From Pseudomonas alloputida (GTDB lineage: Bacteria > Pseudomonadota > Gammaproteobacteria > Pseudomonadales > Pseudomonadaceae), in contig NZ_CP128540.1 in assembly GCF_021283545.2 (NCBI RefSeq), positions 779,501-843,500 of the forward strand: a stretch of 64,000 nt of DNA, in the 5' to 3' direction. The notes under the pieces are model-generated. The model did no database searches, had not been told where the DNA came from, and was given only the letters and a program-made list of their open reading frames with translations. Positions 54,315 through 62,974 of this stretch are shown here, in pieces. The position numbers were made by a program, and so were the translations under genes. How positions within the stretch are numbered: the stretch's first letter is position 1; each line of letters opens with the position of its first letter.

Positions 54315-55529
54315 ATGGCCACCAGTAGTGCCTCCACCGCATCCACCCCGGCAGCGGCAAGCCAAGCCTCGCCGATGGTGATGCGTATCATCGGTTTCTG
54401 CGCCTTGGCGCACTTGATCAACGACCTGATCCAATCGGTGCTGCCCGCGATCTACCCGATGCTCAAGGCCAACTACGACCTGAGCTTCGCCCAGATCGGC
54501 ATGATCACGCTCACGTTCCAGATCACCGCCTCGCTGTTGCAGCCTTGGGTCGGCTTCTTCACCGACCGCCGGCCCACGCCAAATCTGTTGCCGCTAGGCA
54601 CCCTGTGTACGTTGGTGGGGATCGTGATGCTGGCCTTCGTTGGCAGTTTCCCGATGATCCTGCTGGCGTCGGCTTTGGTGGGCATTGGCTCGTCGACCTT
54701 CCACCCGGAAACCTCGCGTATTGCACGGCTGGCCTCGGGCGGGCGCTTCGGCCTGGCCCAATCGACCTTCCAGGTCGGTGGCAACACCGGCTCTGCTCTG
54801 GGCCCACTGCTGGCAGCGGCCATCGTCATACCGTTCGGCCAGACCCATGTGGCCTGGTTCGGCCTGGCAGGGCTGTTCTTCCTCGGCGTTACCCTGATGT
54901 TGCGCGGCTGGTACAAGGAACACCTCAATCAGGCCAAGGCGCGCAAGGCGGTGCAGGCCACTCACGGCATTTCGCGCAATCGGGTAATCGCGGCGCTGAT
55001 CGTGCTGGGCTTGCTGGTGTTCTCCAAGTACTTCTACATGGCCAGCTTCACCAGCTACTTTACCTTCTACCTGATCGAGAAGTTCGGTGTGTCGGTGGCC
55101 AGCTCGCAGCTGCACCTGTTCCTGTTCCTCGGCGCGGTGGCGGCGGGCACCTTCTTTGGCGGGCCGATCGGTGACCGTATCGGGCGCAAGGCTGTGATCT
55201 GGTTTTCGATACTGGGTGTGGCGCCGTTCACGCTGGCGCTGCCGTATGCCGACTTGTTCTGGACCACGGTGCTGAGCGTGGTGATCGGCTTTATCCTGGC
55301 TTCGGCGTTTTCCGCGATCGTGGTGTATGCGCAGGAGCTGGTGCCGGGCAGCGTGGGCATGATTGCCGGGATCTTCTTTGGCCTGATGTTCGGTTTTGGC
55401 GGCATTGGCGCTGCGCTGTTGGGGTACGTAGCGGACCTGCGTGGTATCGAATACGTGTATGGGTTGTGCTCGTTCCTGCCATTGTTCGGGTTGTTGGCGG
55501 TGTTGCTGCCAAGTACAGGTAAACGCTGA
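54315..55529 (+). CDS. MFS efflux transporter (Fsr/fosmidomycin-resistance type)
   Basis: The product has 404 residues with about twelve membrane helices. The text LINDLIQSVLPAIYPMLKANYDLSFAQIGMITLTFQITASLLQPWVGFFTDRRPTP and GIGSSTFHPETSRIARLASGGRFGLAQSTFQVGGNTGSALGPLL is typical of the Fsr subfamily, which expels small drugs. A GGAG ribosome site precedes ATG 54315. It is divergent from the orphan FecR. Confidence 0.9.
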   Translation: MATSSASTASTPAAASQASPMVMRIIGFCALAHLINDLIQSVLPAIYPMLKANYDLSFAQIGMITLTFQITASLLQPWVGFFTDRRPTPNLLPLGTLCTLVGIVMLAFVGSFPMILLASALVGIGSSTFHPETSRIARLASGGRFGLAQSTFQVGGNTGSALGPLLAAAIVIPFGQTHVAWFGLAGLFFLGVTLMLRGWYKEHLNQAKARKAVQATHGISRNRVIAALIVLGLLVFSKYFYMASFTSYFTFYLIEKFGVSVASSQLHLFLFLGAVAAGTFFGGPIGDRIGRKAVIWFSILGVAPFTLALPYADLFWTTVLSVVIGFILASAFSAIVVYAQELVPGSVGMIAGIFFGLMFGFGGIGAALLGYVADLRGIEYVYGLCSFLPLFGLLAVLLPSTGKR

Positions 55530-55537
55530 ACGCACCG

Positions 55538-55556
55538 GGGGCCTGGCAGAGGCCCC
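55538..55556 (+). terminator. Stem-loop after the Fsr-type gene
   Basis: GGGGCCT-GGCAG-AGGCCCC begins 9 bases after the stop; no T-tract. Confidence 0.4.
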
Positions 55557-55632
55557 TGGGCAATTGACGAGCCCCCCGGAGGTGGCTAGAGTGCCGCCTC
55601 TTTTTTCAATCACCTGCGTAGTAGCCAAAGCA

Positions 55633-55770
55633 ATGCGCCGTACCCAGTCCCTCCCACACGCCCGCCAGCCTGCCTTCCAGGCACTGCGTCGTGCATGGCC
55701 GAGTGACACGGTGCTCAAGCGCCGCCGCAGCGTGCTGTTTGCCTTCACCTTCTCGCCACACCTCGCCTGA
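55633..55770 (+). CDS. Possible small basic peptide (45 residues)
   Basis: This ATG frame encodes MRRTQSLPHARQPAFQALRRAWPSDTVLKRRRSVLFAFTFSPHLA, rich in Arg and hydrophobic residues. It lies alone in the 324-base gap between the two MFS genes and has only a weak ribosome site. It could be a leader peptide of the downstream transporter or a chance frame. The rest of the gap shows nothing else. Confidence 0.25.
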   Translation: MRRTQSLPHARQPAFQALRRAWPSDTVLKRRRSVLFAFTFSPHLA

Positions 55771-55853
55771 ACTGATCTGCGCTTTCGCGTCGCTCGCCGT
55801 TCTGGCGTGCGCGCCTGTTTCTGCACGTCTTTTCGGTTTGCCAGGAGTGGTAC

Positions 55854-57011
55854 ATGAACATGCGTTTGTTGGCGGGCTTATTGTTCGCTGTTTCTGTCGT
55901 GGGTTTCAGTTTGGGGGCCAGCTTGCCGCTGGTGTCGTTGCGCCTGCATGAAGCGGGGGCGAGCACACTGGAAATCGGCATCATCTCGGCCATCCCTGCC
56001 GCCGGCATGATGCTCTCGGCTTTTCTGGTCGACGCCTGCTGCCGCCATCTCACCCGGCGCACCATCTATCTGCTGTGTTTCAGCCTGTGCACGGTCAGCA
56101 TCGCCTTGCTCGAGTCCGCGTTCGGCTCGTTGTGGCTGCTGGCGTTGCTGCGCCTGGGCCTGGGGCTTGGCATGGGGATCGCCATCATCCTCGGCGAGTC
56201 GTGGGTCAACGAACTGTGCCCCGAACATAACCGCGGCAAGATCATGGCCTTGTACGCCACCAGCTTTACGGGCTTTCAGGTGCTGGGCCCGGCCATGCTG
56301 GCAGTGTTGGGCGCCGATAGCCCGTGGATCACGGGTGTCGTCACGGTCTGTTATGGGCTGGCGTTGCTGTGCATTGTGCTGACGGTGCCTAACGACCATG
56401 TCGAGCACGAAGAGGGCGAAAAAAGCTTCGGCCTGGCCGGGTTCTTCCGTGTGGCACCGGCGTTGTGCATGGCGGTGCTGTTCTTCTCGTTCTTCGATGC
56501 CGTGGTGCTGTCGCTGCTGCCGGTGTACGCCACCAGCCATGGCTTTGCCGTTGGCGTGGCGGCGTTGATGGTGACGGTGGTGTTTGCCGGCGACATGCTT
56601 TTCCAGCTGCCGCTGGGCTGGTTGGCCGATCGGGTTGAGCGCACAGGGCTGCACCTGGCGTGCGGGCTGGTGGCGATGGTGATCGGCATCGGTTTGCCTT
56701 GGCTGCTGAATCTGACCTGGCTGCTGTGGCCGCTGCTGGTGGTGCTGGGCGCGGTGGCGGGGGGGATCTATACCTTGGCGCTGGTGCTGATCGGGCAGCG
56801 CTTCAAGGGCCAGGACCTGGTCACTGCCAACGCCAGTGTGGGCTTGCTGTGGGGCGTAGGCAGCCTGGTCGGGCCGCTGGTCAGTGGGGCGGCCATGAAT
56901 GTCGCGCCGCATGGTTTGCCCATGGCGCTGGCACTGATGGCCGGGCTGTTCGTGTGCTTTGCCAGGCAGTCATACCGGCGCCGTGGGCGGATGCGGGCTG
57001 TGGCGCAGTGA
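55854..57011 (+). CDS. MFS transporter (YcaD-like)
   Basis: The product has 385 residues with about twelve helices. The MFS loop 2-3 motif is weak, but LRLGLGLGMGIAIILGESWVNELCPEHNRGKIMALYATSFTGFQVLGPAML is the YcaD/UMF-type signature. AGGAG precedes ATG 55854. It converges on the FecR gene at 57019 with only 7 bases between stops. Its substrate is unknown. Confidence 0.88.
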   Translation: MNMRLLAGLLFAVSVVGFSLGASLPLVSLRLHEAGASTLEIGIISAIPAAGMMLSAFLVDACCRHLTRRTIYLLCFSLCTVSIALLESAFGSLWLLALLRLGLGLGMGIAIILGESWVNELCPEHNRGKIMALYATSFTGFQVLGPAMLAVLGADSPWITGVVTVCYGLALLCIVLTVPNDHVEHEEGEKSFGLAGFFRVAPALCMAVLFFSFFDAVVLSLLPVYATSHGFAVGVAALMVTVVFAGDMLFQLPLGWLADRVERTGLHLACGLVAMVIGIGLPWLLNLTWLLWPLLVVLGAVAGGIYTLALVLIGQRFKGQDLVTANASVGLLWGVGSLVGPLVSGAAMNVAPHGLPMALALMAGLFVCFARQSYRRRGRMRAVAQ

Positions 57012-57018
57012 TAACCCT

Positions 57019-57969
57019 TTACGCCGCGCCGATGCTTACCCAATAGCGTGTCCTGTACTCGACCCGCACGGGCAGGCTGCGGGTGAGCAGTTGCAGGATT
57101 TGCCCGGTGTCAGCCAACTGATAGGTGCCTGAAACCTTCAAGCCCGCCACTTCTGGAGCGCAGCGCAACAGGCCCGGTCGGTAGCGGCCGAGTTCGCTGG
57201 CAAACTCGGCAAGCGGCATCTGCTGCACGCTGAGTACACCTTCGGTCCAACCCCAGGGGTCGTTGTGCAGTGTTCTGGCCTGAATGCTGCCGTCGGCTGT
57301 GACTTGCAAGGTTTCACCGGGCAGCACTTGCCTCGCTGAGGCCGAGGCAGGGAACAGCGTGACTTCACCACGACGCACCGACAGCAGCAGCCCTTGGCTG
57401 TTTTCGCGCAGCAACAGCTGGCCATCGAAGGTGGTCAGCGGGCCGACACGGGTGGCGACGTGGAACGGGCGGTTGTCGTTGGGGTTGCTCTCCAGGCTGA
57501 CCTCGCCATGGATCAGTTTCAGCTGGCGTTGCTCCGCGCTGTAGTGCAAGTCGATGGCACTGGCGGTGTTGAGCTGCAGACGGCTGCCGTCACTGCCTTG
57601 CCATTGGCGCCGTTCGCCTGTGGCAGTGCTGGTGTCGGCCAGCAGCTGTGGCAGGCCTAGCGGTTCGCGCGCGGCCCAGCCCAGGCTGCCGCCCACGGCC
57701 AACAGCCCCAGCAACTTCAGGTGGTCCCTGCGGCTGGCTTTTGGGTGCTGGCTAGCGTCCAGGGTGCGCCGGCTCAGGTCCTTGGGCAGCCCGGCCAATT
57801 CATCACCCAGATTACTGACTCGCTGCCAGGCCAGGCGGTTGTGTGGGTGGCTGGCCAGCCAGTGTTGAAACTGCTGCTCGGTGCGCGGGCTGGGGGTGTC
57901 GAAACGCAGCTTCACCAGCCAGTCGATGGCCTGATCGACCTGCGCCTGTGCGGGCGTACCATCAGGCAT
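57019..57969 (-). CDS. FecR-family anti-sigma sensor (partner of the adjacent ECF sigma)
   Basis: The product has 316 residues. The sigma-binding N terminus (QAIDWLVKLRFDTPSPRTEQQFQHWLASHPHNRLAWQRVSNLGDEL), a membrane helix near residues 82-96 (LLGLLAVGGSLGWAA) and the FecR domain (TGERRQWQGSDGSRLQLNTASAIDLHYSAEQRQLKLIHGEVSLES) are clear. ATG 57969 overlaps the sigma gene by 8 bases (57975 is possible). No TonB receptor follows; the convergent gene is an MFS transporter. Confidence 0.9.
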   Translation of the reverse strand: MPDGTPAQAQVDQAIDWLVKLRFDTPSPRTEQQFQHWLASHPHNRLAWQRVSNLGDELAGLPKDLSRRTLDASQHPKASRRDHLKLLGLLAVGGSLGWAAREPLGLPQLLADTSTATGERRQWQGSDGSRLQLNTASAIDLHYSAEQRQLKLIHGEVSLESNPNDNRPFHVATRVGPLTTFDGQLLLRENSQGLLLSVRRGEVTLFPASASARQVLPGETLQVTADGSIQARTLHNDPWGWTEGVLSVQQMPLAEFASELGRYRPGLLRCAPEVAGLKVSGTYQLADTGQILQLLTRSLPVRVEYRTRYWVSIGAA

Positions 57970-58477
57970 CGGCATAGCGCAACCGGTAGCAGGCGCCCAG
58001 GGCTTTGGCCAGGTCGCGCTCAACGGTGGCCCTGGACACCCCCAGACGTTGGGCAACCTGCACGATGCTCAAACCGTCTAGCTGGGCCAGCAGGAACGCT
58101 TGGCGGACGCGCGGTTTCAACTGCTGCAAGGCGCGGTCGAGGCGTTCCAGGCTATCGAGGATGACAAGCTTATCCTCTTCGCTGGGCACTTCTGCTTCGG
58201 GCAGGTGAGCCAGGCCCTCCTGGTAGGCCCGCTCCAGCGCGCGGCGGCGGAACTGGTCGATCATCAAGCCACGGGCGATGCTGCTGAGGTAGGCGCGCGG
58301 TTCTTTGAGCGGCGACATCTGGCGGGCGCGCAACAACCGCACGAAGGTATCCTGGGCCAGGTCTGCGGCATGTTCACTGCAACCGACCCGGCTGCGTAAC
58401 CAGCCGCGCAACCAGGTATGGTGAGACTGGTAGAGCAGAGCGACCTCGGTGGGCTTGAGCGTGTCGTTGATCTGCAT
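57962..58477 (-). CDS. ECF sigma factor, FecI-like, receptor-less pair
   Basis: The product has 171 residues from ATG 58477 (MQINDTLKPTEVALLYQSHHTWLRGWLRSRVGCSEHAADLAQDTFVRLL). Region 2 continues with EPRAYLSSIARGLMIDQFRRRALE and region 4 is RVRQAFLLAQLDGLSIVQVAQRLGVSRATVERDLAKAL. It is coupled to FecR downstream. A Fur-like box lies 35-53 bases upstream. Its target promoter must be elsewhere, because no receptor gene is adjacent. Confidence 0.92.
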   Translation of the reverse strand: MQINDTLKPTEVALLYQSHHTWLRGWLRSRVGCSEHAADLAQDTFVRLLRARQMSPLKEPRAYLSSIARGLMIDQFRRRALERAYQEGLAHLPEAEVPSEEDKLVILDSLERLDRALQQLKPRVRQAFLLAQLDGLSIVQVAQRLGVSRATVERDLAKALGACYRLRYADA

Positions 58478-58511
58478 CGTAGAGAAGGCCCAGTCCAGTG
58501 ATGTGTGCGAT

Positions 58512-58530
58512 TGTGAATAGTTCTCAATTC
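58512..58530 (-). promoter_or_regulatory. Candidate Fur box before the second ECF sigma gene
   Basis: TGTGAATAGTTCTCAATTC resembles the Fur dyad and is placed like the box before the first sigma gene. Confidence 0.5.
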
Positions 58531-58648
58531 TATGCGGGGAAGATAGCGCGGAGCAATGGCATGCCAAAGATTAGCTGCGCAAGAACCGGCGTTTGCCCGA
58601 TGAACGGCTGCGCTAAGCTGGACCTGCAATCGACTTGATGGAGGTGCC

Positions 58649-59275
58649 ATGATGCTGGCCGACCTTTCGCCTGAGGCCTATCACGAGGCCGCGCAACACC
58701 TGGCGGCACTTGACCCGGACTGGTCACGGCATATCGCAGCGATCGGGCCCTGCCTGCACCAGGCTACGCCGGGACGTGAGCCTTATGAGGCATTGGTGCG
58801 GGCGATTGCCTACCAGCAACTGCACGCCCGCGCCGCCGAGGCGATCCTGGGGCGTTTGCTGGCACTGTTCCCGGCAGATGATTTTCCCCAGCCAGAGCAG
58901 TTGCTGGCGGTATCCCCGGAAACCCTGCGTGCCTGCGGCTTTTCGGCGAGCAAGCTGGTGACGGTCCAGGGCATTGCTCAAGCCACCCTGGAGGGCCTGG
59001 TACCGACGCGGGAGCAGGCGTTAACCATGGCTGACGAGGCGTTGATCGAACGCCTGGTGGCGCTGCGTGGGGTAGGGCGGTGGACGGTGGAGATGCTGCT
59101 GATCTATAGCCTGGGGCGTTCTGACATTCTGCCGGTGGACGATTTTGGCGTGCGCGAGGGGTATCGGCGGCTCAAGGGGCTGGAGACGGCGCCGACACCG
59201 GCGCAAATGCGTTCGCTGGGCGGCGCCTGGCGGCCGTTTCGTACCGTGGCGGCCTGGTACCTGTGGCGGGCCTGA
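58649..59275 (+). CDS. DNA-3-methyladenine glycosylase (AlkA-like, HhH-GPD)
   Basis: The product has 208 residues. The helix-hairpin-helix (LVALRGVGRWTVEMLLIYSLGRSDILPVDDFGVREGYRRLKG) with the catalytic Asp in VDDFGV marks the HhH-GPD superfamily. It removes alkylated bases. It lacks the N-terminal domain of E. coli AlkA (about 282 residues), so it is the short bacterial/yeast MAG type. GGAGG precedes ATG 58649. The ada gene starts 47 bases downstream. Confidence 0.92.
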   Translation: MMLADLSPEAYHEAAQHLAALDPDWSRHIAAIGPCLHQATPGREPYEALVRAIAYQQLHARAAEAILGRLLALFPADDFPQPEQLLAVSPETLRACGFSASKLVTVQGIAQATLEGLVPTREQALTMADEALIERLVALRGVGRWTVEMLLIYSLGRSDILPVDDFGVREGYRRLKGLETAPTPAQMRSLGGAWRPFRTVAAWYLWRA

Positions 59276-59322
59276 GGTTTTCGCATCGCCCGTACAGGCA
59301 ACAACATATCCGGGAAACAAAG

Positions 59323-60375
59323 ATGAACCTCTACACCACCCCCGACCAACGCTGGCAAGCCGTAGAGAGCCGCGACACTGCCGCTACAGGCCACTTTGTC
59401 TACGCCGTACGTACCACCGGCGTCTACTGCCACCCCGGCTGCAAATCACGCCAGGCCAAGCGTATGAACGTCGAGTTCTACGACACTGCCGCGGCTGCCG
59501 AGGCTGCCGGCTACCGTGCTTGCAAACGCTGTATCAGCAAGGCCAGCGCCACCCGCCACAGCCAGCTGGTTACTCACGCCTGCCGCTTGATCGAAACCAG
59601 CGACCCCGTTCCAAGCCTCGGCCAACTCAGTGCACGGCTGGCCGTCAGCCCCTTCCACCTGCATCGGCTGTTCAAGGCCGAAACCGGGGTTACCCCCAAA
59701 GCCTACGCCACGGCCTTCCGGGCCCGGCGCCTGCGTGCGCACCTGGAAGACGACCAGCGCTCGGTCACCGATGCTATTTACAACGCCGGCTACAACTCCA
59801 ACAGCCGCTTCTACGAAAGTGCCGACCAGCGCCTGGGCATGCGCCCCCGGCAATACCGCGCCGGCGGTGCCGGGGCAACCATTCACTTCGCCCTTGGGCA
59901 ATGCTCGCTGGGTGCAATACTGGTAGCCCAGAGCGACAAGGGCATCTGCGCGATTCTGCTGGGCGACGACCCCGAGGGCTTGTTGCACGAGCTGCAGGAT
60001 CAGTTCCCCAAGGCCCACCTGATTGGCGGCGACAGCGCCTACGAGCAGAAGGTCGCCGAAGTGATCGGTTTCGTCGAAGCGCCCTCCTTGGGCCTGGCCC
60101 TGCCGCTGGATGTGCAAGGCACCGCGTTTCAGGAGCGGGTGTGGCAGGCGCTGCGTGAGGTGCCGGCCGGAAGCCGGGTCAGCTACACCGACATCGCCGA
60201 GCGCATTGGCGCCCCCAAGGCCGTGCGGGCGGTCGCCATGGCCTGCGCGGCCAACCGTATTGCCGTGGCCATCCCTTGCCACCGCGTGGTGCGCCGGGAT
60301 GGCGACATCAGCGGTTACCGCTGGGGCGTGGAGCGCAAACAGCAATTGCTGAAGCGAGAAACGGCACTCTCCTGA
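59323..60375 (+). CDS. ada: Bifunctional transcriptional activator / DNA alkyl-repair protein Ada
   Basis: The product has 350 residues. The N-terminal zinc domain has Cys36, Cys40, Cys67 and Cys70 (GVYCHPGCKS, ACKRC), the E. coli pattern in which Cys38 accepts a methyl from phosphotriesters. An AraC-type domain (LSARLAVSPFHLHRLFKAETGVTPKAYATAFRARRL) follows. The C-terminal O6-methylguanine methyltransferase domain has Cys319 in AIPCHRVVRRDG. It repairs DNA and, once methylated, activates the alkylation response. With the adjacent glycosylase it forms an adaptive-response operon. Confidence 0.96.
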   Translation: MNLYTTPDQRWQAVESRDTAATGHFVYAVRTTGVYCHPGCKSRQAKRMNVEFYDTAAAAEAAGYRACKRCISKASATRHSQLVTHACRLIETSDPVPSLGQLSARLAVSPFHLHRLFKAETGVTPKAYATAFRARRLRAHLEDDQRSVTDAIYNAGYNSNSRFYESADQRLGMRPRQYRAGGAGATIHFALGQCSLGAILVAQSDKGICAILLGDDPEGLLHELQDQFPKAHLIGGDSAYEQKVAEVIGFVEAPSLGLALPLDVQGTAFQERVWQALREVPAGSRVSYTDIAERIGAPKAVRAVAMACAANRIAVAIPCHRVVRRDGDISGYRWGVERKQQLLKRETALS

Positions 60376-60431
60376 CCGCCCGAAGCCGCGTAGAATCTCC
60401 CGCCAAATCGAATTGCAAAGAGGAATATTCG

Positions 60432-62843
60432 ATGAGGCGTGTCAGCCTTGCCCGTTATTGCCCAGGTCTGATTGCCCTGCTGGCCCTGATGCTGTTGCTT
60501 GTCAGCCCGGCCTGGTCGGCCCCGGCCACGCCATTGTCCAACCTGGCGGCTGCCGAGGCGCCCGCACTGGACGAAAACGCCAGCCTCGAACAACTGAGCG
60601 ACCGCTTGGACCTCATCCGCCAAGGCGTCACCAGCGAGGCTAACGACGACGTGCTGTCGCAACTGCGCCTGGGCGCGATGCAGGTTCAGCGTCAAGCTGA
60701 TGCATTGAGTGCGCTGCGCACTGCCGATGTGGGAAAACTCGACGACCAGCTGAAGGTCATCGGCCCGGCCCAGCCGGACGAGGCCGCTACCCTGACGCAG
60801 CAGCGCAAAGCGCTGGAGGCCGAGAAAAAGGCGCTGGTAGCCCAGCAGGATCAGGCCACCAAGCTGACCCAGTCGGCCCGTGACCTGTCCACGCAAATCG
60901 TCAACCTGCGCCGCAGCCAGTTCAACTCGCAAATCACCAGCCGCGCAGCCTCGCCGCTGAGCCCGGCGTTCTGGCAGAGCATCATCCGCCCCACCCAGGA
61001 CGACGTAGCGCGCCTGCGTGACCTGCGCGGGGAGGCGGCCGACGCCATCAGCAGCGCCTTCAGCGCCGAAAACCGCTGGCTGTTCGTTGCCAGCCTGGTG
61101 GCGGCGATTCTGGTGTGGACGTTGGTACGGCGCGTGCTTGAACGCTTGCTGGCCAGTGCCATGATCCGTTGGTTGCCGGAGGGCCGCCTGCGCCGCAGCG
61201 CCTTGGCTCTGGGCGTTAGCCTGGCAACCCTGGGCACCATCGCCGGCTCGGTGTCTTTGCTGCGCTGGGGGCTGGAAAGCAATGCGCGATTGGGTTCGGA
61301 TATCACCAGCCTGACCAATCACATTCTTACCCTGGTGGTGTTCAGTGCCTTCATCACAGGCCTGGGCCGCGCCATGCTGATGCTGCAGCGTCCGTCCTGG
61401 CGGTTGCCGGCGATCCACGACGAAGTCGCCAGTGCGCTGGGCTGGTTCCCGAAGGTGCTGGCATTGGCACTGATGGTCATGATGACCATGGAGCGCATGA
61501 ACAGCGTGATCGGTGCCAGCCTGGCGCTGACGGTGGCCGTCAACGGGCTGACCGCGCTGGTGGTGGCGCTCACCTTTGCAGGCGCGCTGCTGTGTTACCG
61601 CCGCACCCTGCGCAAGCATGACCTGGAGCGCCCGACGGGCCTGGCCGGGCTGATCCCGTTCGTGATGGTCATCTGGCTGACGTTGATCCTGCTGGCACTG
61701 CTCACCGGCTACCTGACACTCGCCTATTTCCTCACCGCCAAGCTGTTGTGGGTCAGCCTGGTGATCACCTGTGCCTACTTGCTGACCACCTTCTTCGGCG
61801 ACCTGTGCGAAACCCTGCTGTCGCCCCGACAGCCCGGTGGCCTGGCACTGGCGTCGACCCTGGGCCTGGCGCCTCGCCATCAGGCGCAGGCCAGCACCAT
61901 ACTGGCCGGCATCGGCCGCACTGTCGTGCTGTTCCTGGCACTGCTGCTGGTGTTGATGCCGTCGGGTACCAGCCCTAGCGAATTGCTGTTGAGTCTGGGC
62001 GACTGGGATGGGACCGGCGGCAAGGTGCTCGGCAACCTGAACATCGTGCCGCAGGACATCCTGCTGGCCTTGGCGATCTTCCTCGGTGGCCTGTTCGCCA
62101 TCCGTGTGGTCAAGCGCTGGCTGAGCGACCGCCTGCTGCCGGAAACCGAGATGGACGCCGGCATGCGGGCCTCGCTGGTGACCCTGGTGGGTTACCTGGG
62201 TTTCCTGTTCCTGGCCATGTTGGTGATGTCGACCTTGCGTATCAACCTCACCAGCCTGACCTGGGTGGTCAGTGCCCTGTCGGTCGGTATCGGTTTCGGT
62301 TTGCAGCAGATCGTGCAGAACTTCATTTCCGGCCTGATCCTGCTGACCGAGCGCCCGGTGAAGGTCGGCGACTGGGTCAGCCTGGCGGGTGTCGAGGGTG
62401 ATATCCGCCGCATCAATGTCCGCGCCACCGAGATCCAGATGTCTGACCGTTCCACGGTGATCGTGCCCAATTCGCAGTTCATCTCGCAGAACGTGCGCAA
62501 CGTGACCATGGGCAATGCGCTGGGCGTGGTCAGCATTACCTTGACACTGCCGCTGGAGACTGATGCCAACCGCGTCCGGGAGCTGCTGCTGGCGGCTTAC
62601 CATGAGCATGAGGCGATTCTGGATGCGCCAGCTGCCTCGGTGTCGTTCAAGGACCTGACGGCCAGCGGTATGGTGATTGGTGTGAGTGGCTATGTGGCCG
62701 GGCCGCGGCAGGTATCGGGAGCACGCAGCGACCTGCTGTTCACCATTCTTGGCCGGTTGCGTGATGAAGGCATTCCACTGTCTTCGCCGCAGAGCATGGT
62801 GCTGGTGCAGGAGGGCGCGCGTCCGGCTGACGAGTCGATGTAG
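60432..62843 (+). CDS. Large MscS-type mechanosensitive channel with DUF3772 periplasmic domain
   Basis: The product has 803 residues with a signal peptide (ending VSPAWSA). A periplasmic coiled coil / DUF3772 region (about residues 40-180) leads to about eleven membrane helices. The C-terminal MscS core contains the pore helix region VGIGFGLQQIVQNFISGLILLTERPVKVGDWVSL and the beta domain (VRATEIQMSDRSTVIVPNSQFISQNVRN). It should sit in the inner membrane and open on osmotic down-shock. AAGAGGAA precedes ATG 60432. Confidence 0.93.
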   Translation: MRRVSLARYCPGLIALLALMLLLVSPAWSAPATPLSNLAAAEAPALDENASLEQLSDRLDLIRQGVTSEANDDVLSQLRLGAMQVQRQADALSALRTADVGKLDDQLKVIGPAQPDEAATLTQQRKALEAEKKALVAQQDQATKLTQSARDLSTQIVNLRRSQFNSQITSRAASPLSPAFWQSIIRPTQDDVARLRDLRGEAADAISSAFSAENRWLFVASLVAAILVWTLVRRVLERLLASAMIRWLPEGRLRRSALALGVSLATLGTIAGSVSLLRWGLESNARLGSDITSLTNHILTLVVFSAFITGLGRAMLMLQRPSWRLPAIHDEVASALGWFPKVLALALMVMMTMERMNSVIGASLALTVAVNGLTALVVALTFAGALLCYRRTLRKHDLERPTGLAGLIPFVMVIWLTLILLALLTGYLTLAYFLTAKLLWVSLVITCAYLLTTFFGDLCETLLSPRQPGGLALASTLGLAPRHQAQASTILAGIGRTVVLFLALLLVLMPSGTSPSELLLSLGDWDGTGGKVLGNLNIVPQDILLALAIFLGGLFAIRVVKRWLSDRLLPETEMDAGMRASLVTLVGYLGFLFLAMLVMSTLRINLTSLTWVVSALSVGIGFGLQQIVQNFISGLILLTERPVKVGDWVSLAGVEGDIRRINVRATEIQMSDRSTVIVPNSQFISQNVRNVTMGNALGVVSITLTLPLETDANRVRELLLAAYHEHEAILDAPAASVSFKDLTASGMVIGVSGYVAGPRQVSGARSDLLFTILGRLRDEGIPLSSPQSMVLVQEGARPADESM

Positions 62844-62865
62844 GCATCGGGGGGCAGTCCAGCTG

Positions 62866-62953
62866 GTAGGAGCGGGGGTGGACACACACCGGAGTTTGGA
62901 CACAGGCCGCTGTAGGAACGGGTTTACCCGCGAACACCGGCAGAGCCGGTGCC
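62866..62953. repeat. REP-type repeat pair between the MscS-type gene and the aldehyde dehydrogenase
   Basis: TAGGAGCGGGGGT, then TGTAGGAACGGGTTTACCCGCGAA and ACCGGCAGAGCCGGTG, form REP stems. The TTGGACACAGGCCG block is shared with the repeat at 41703. Confidence 0.65.
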
Positions 62954-62974
62954 ATAACGCGACCCCTTGCGATA

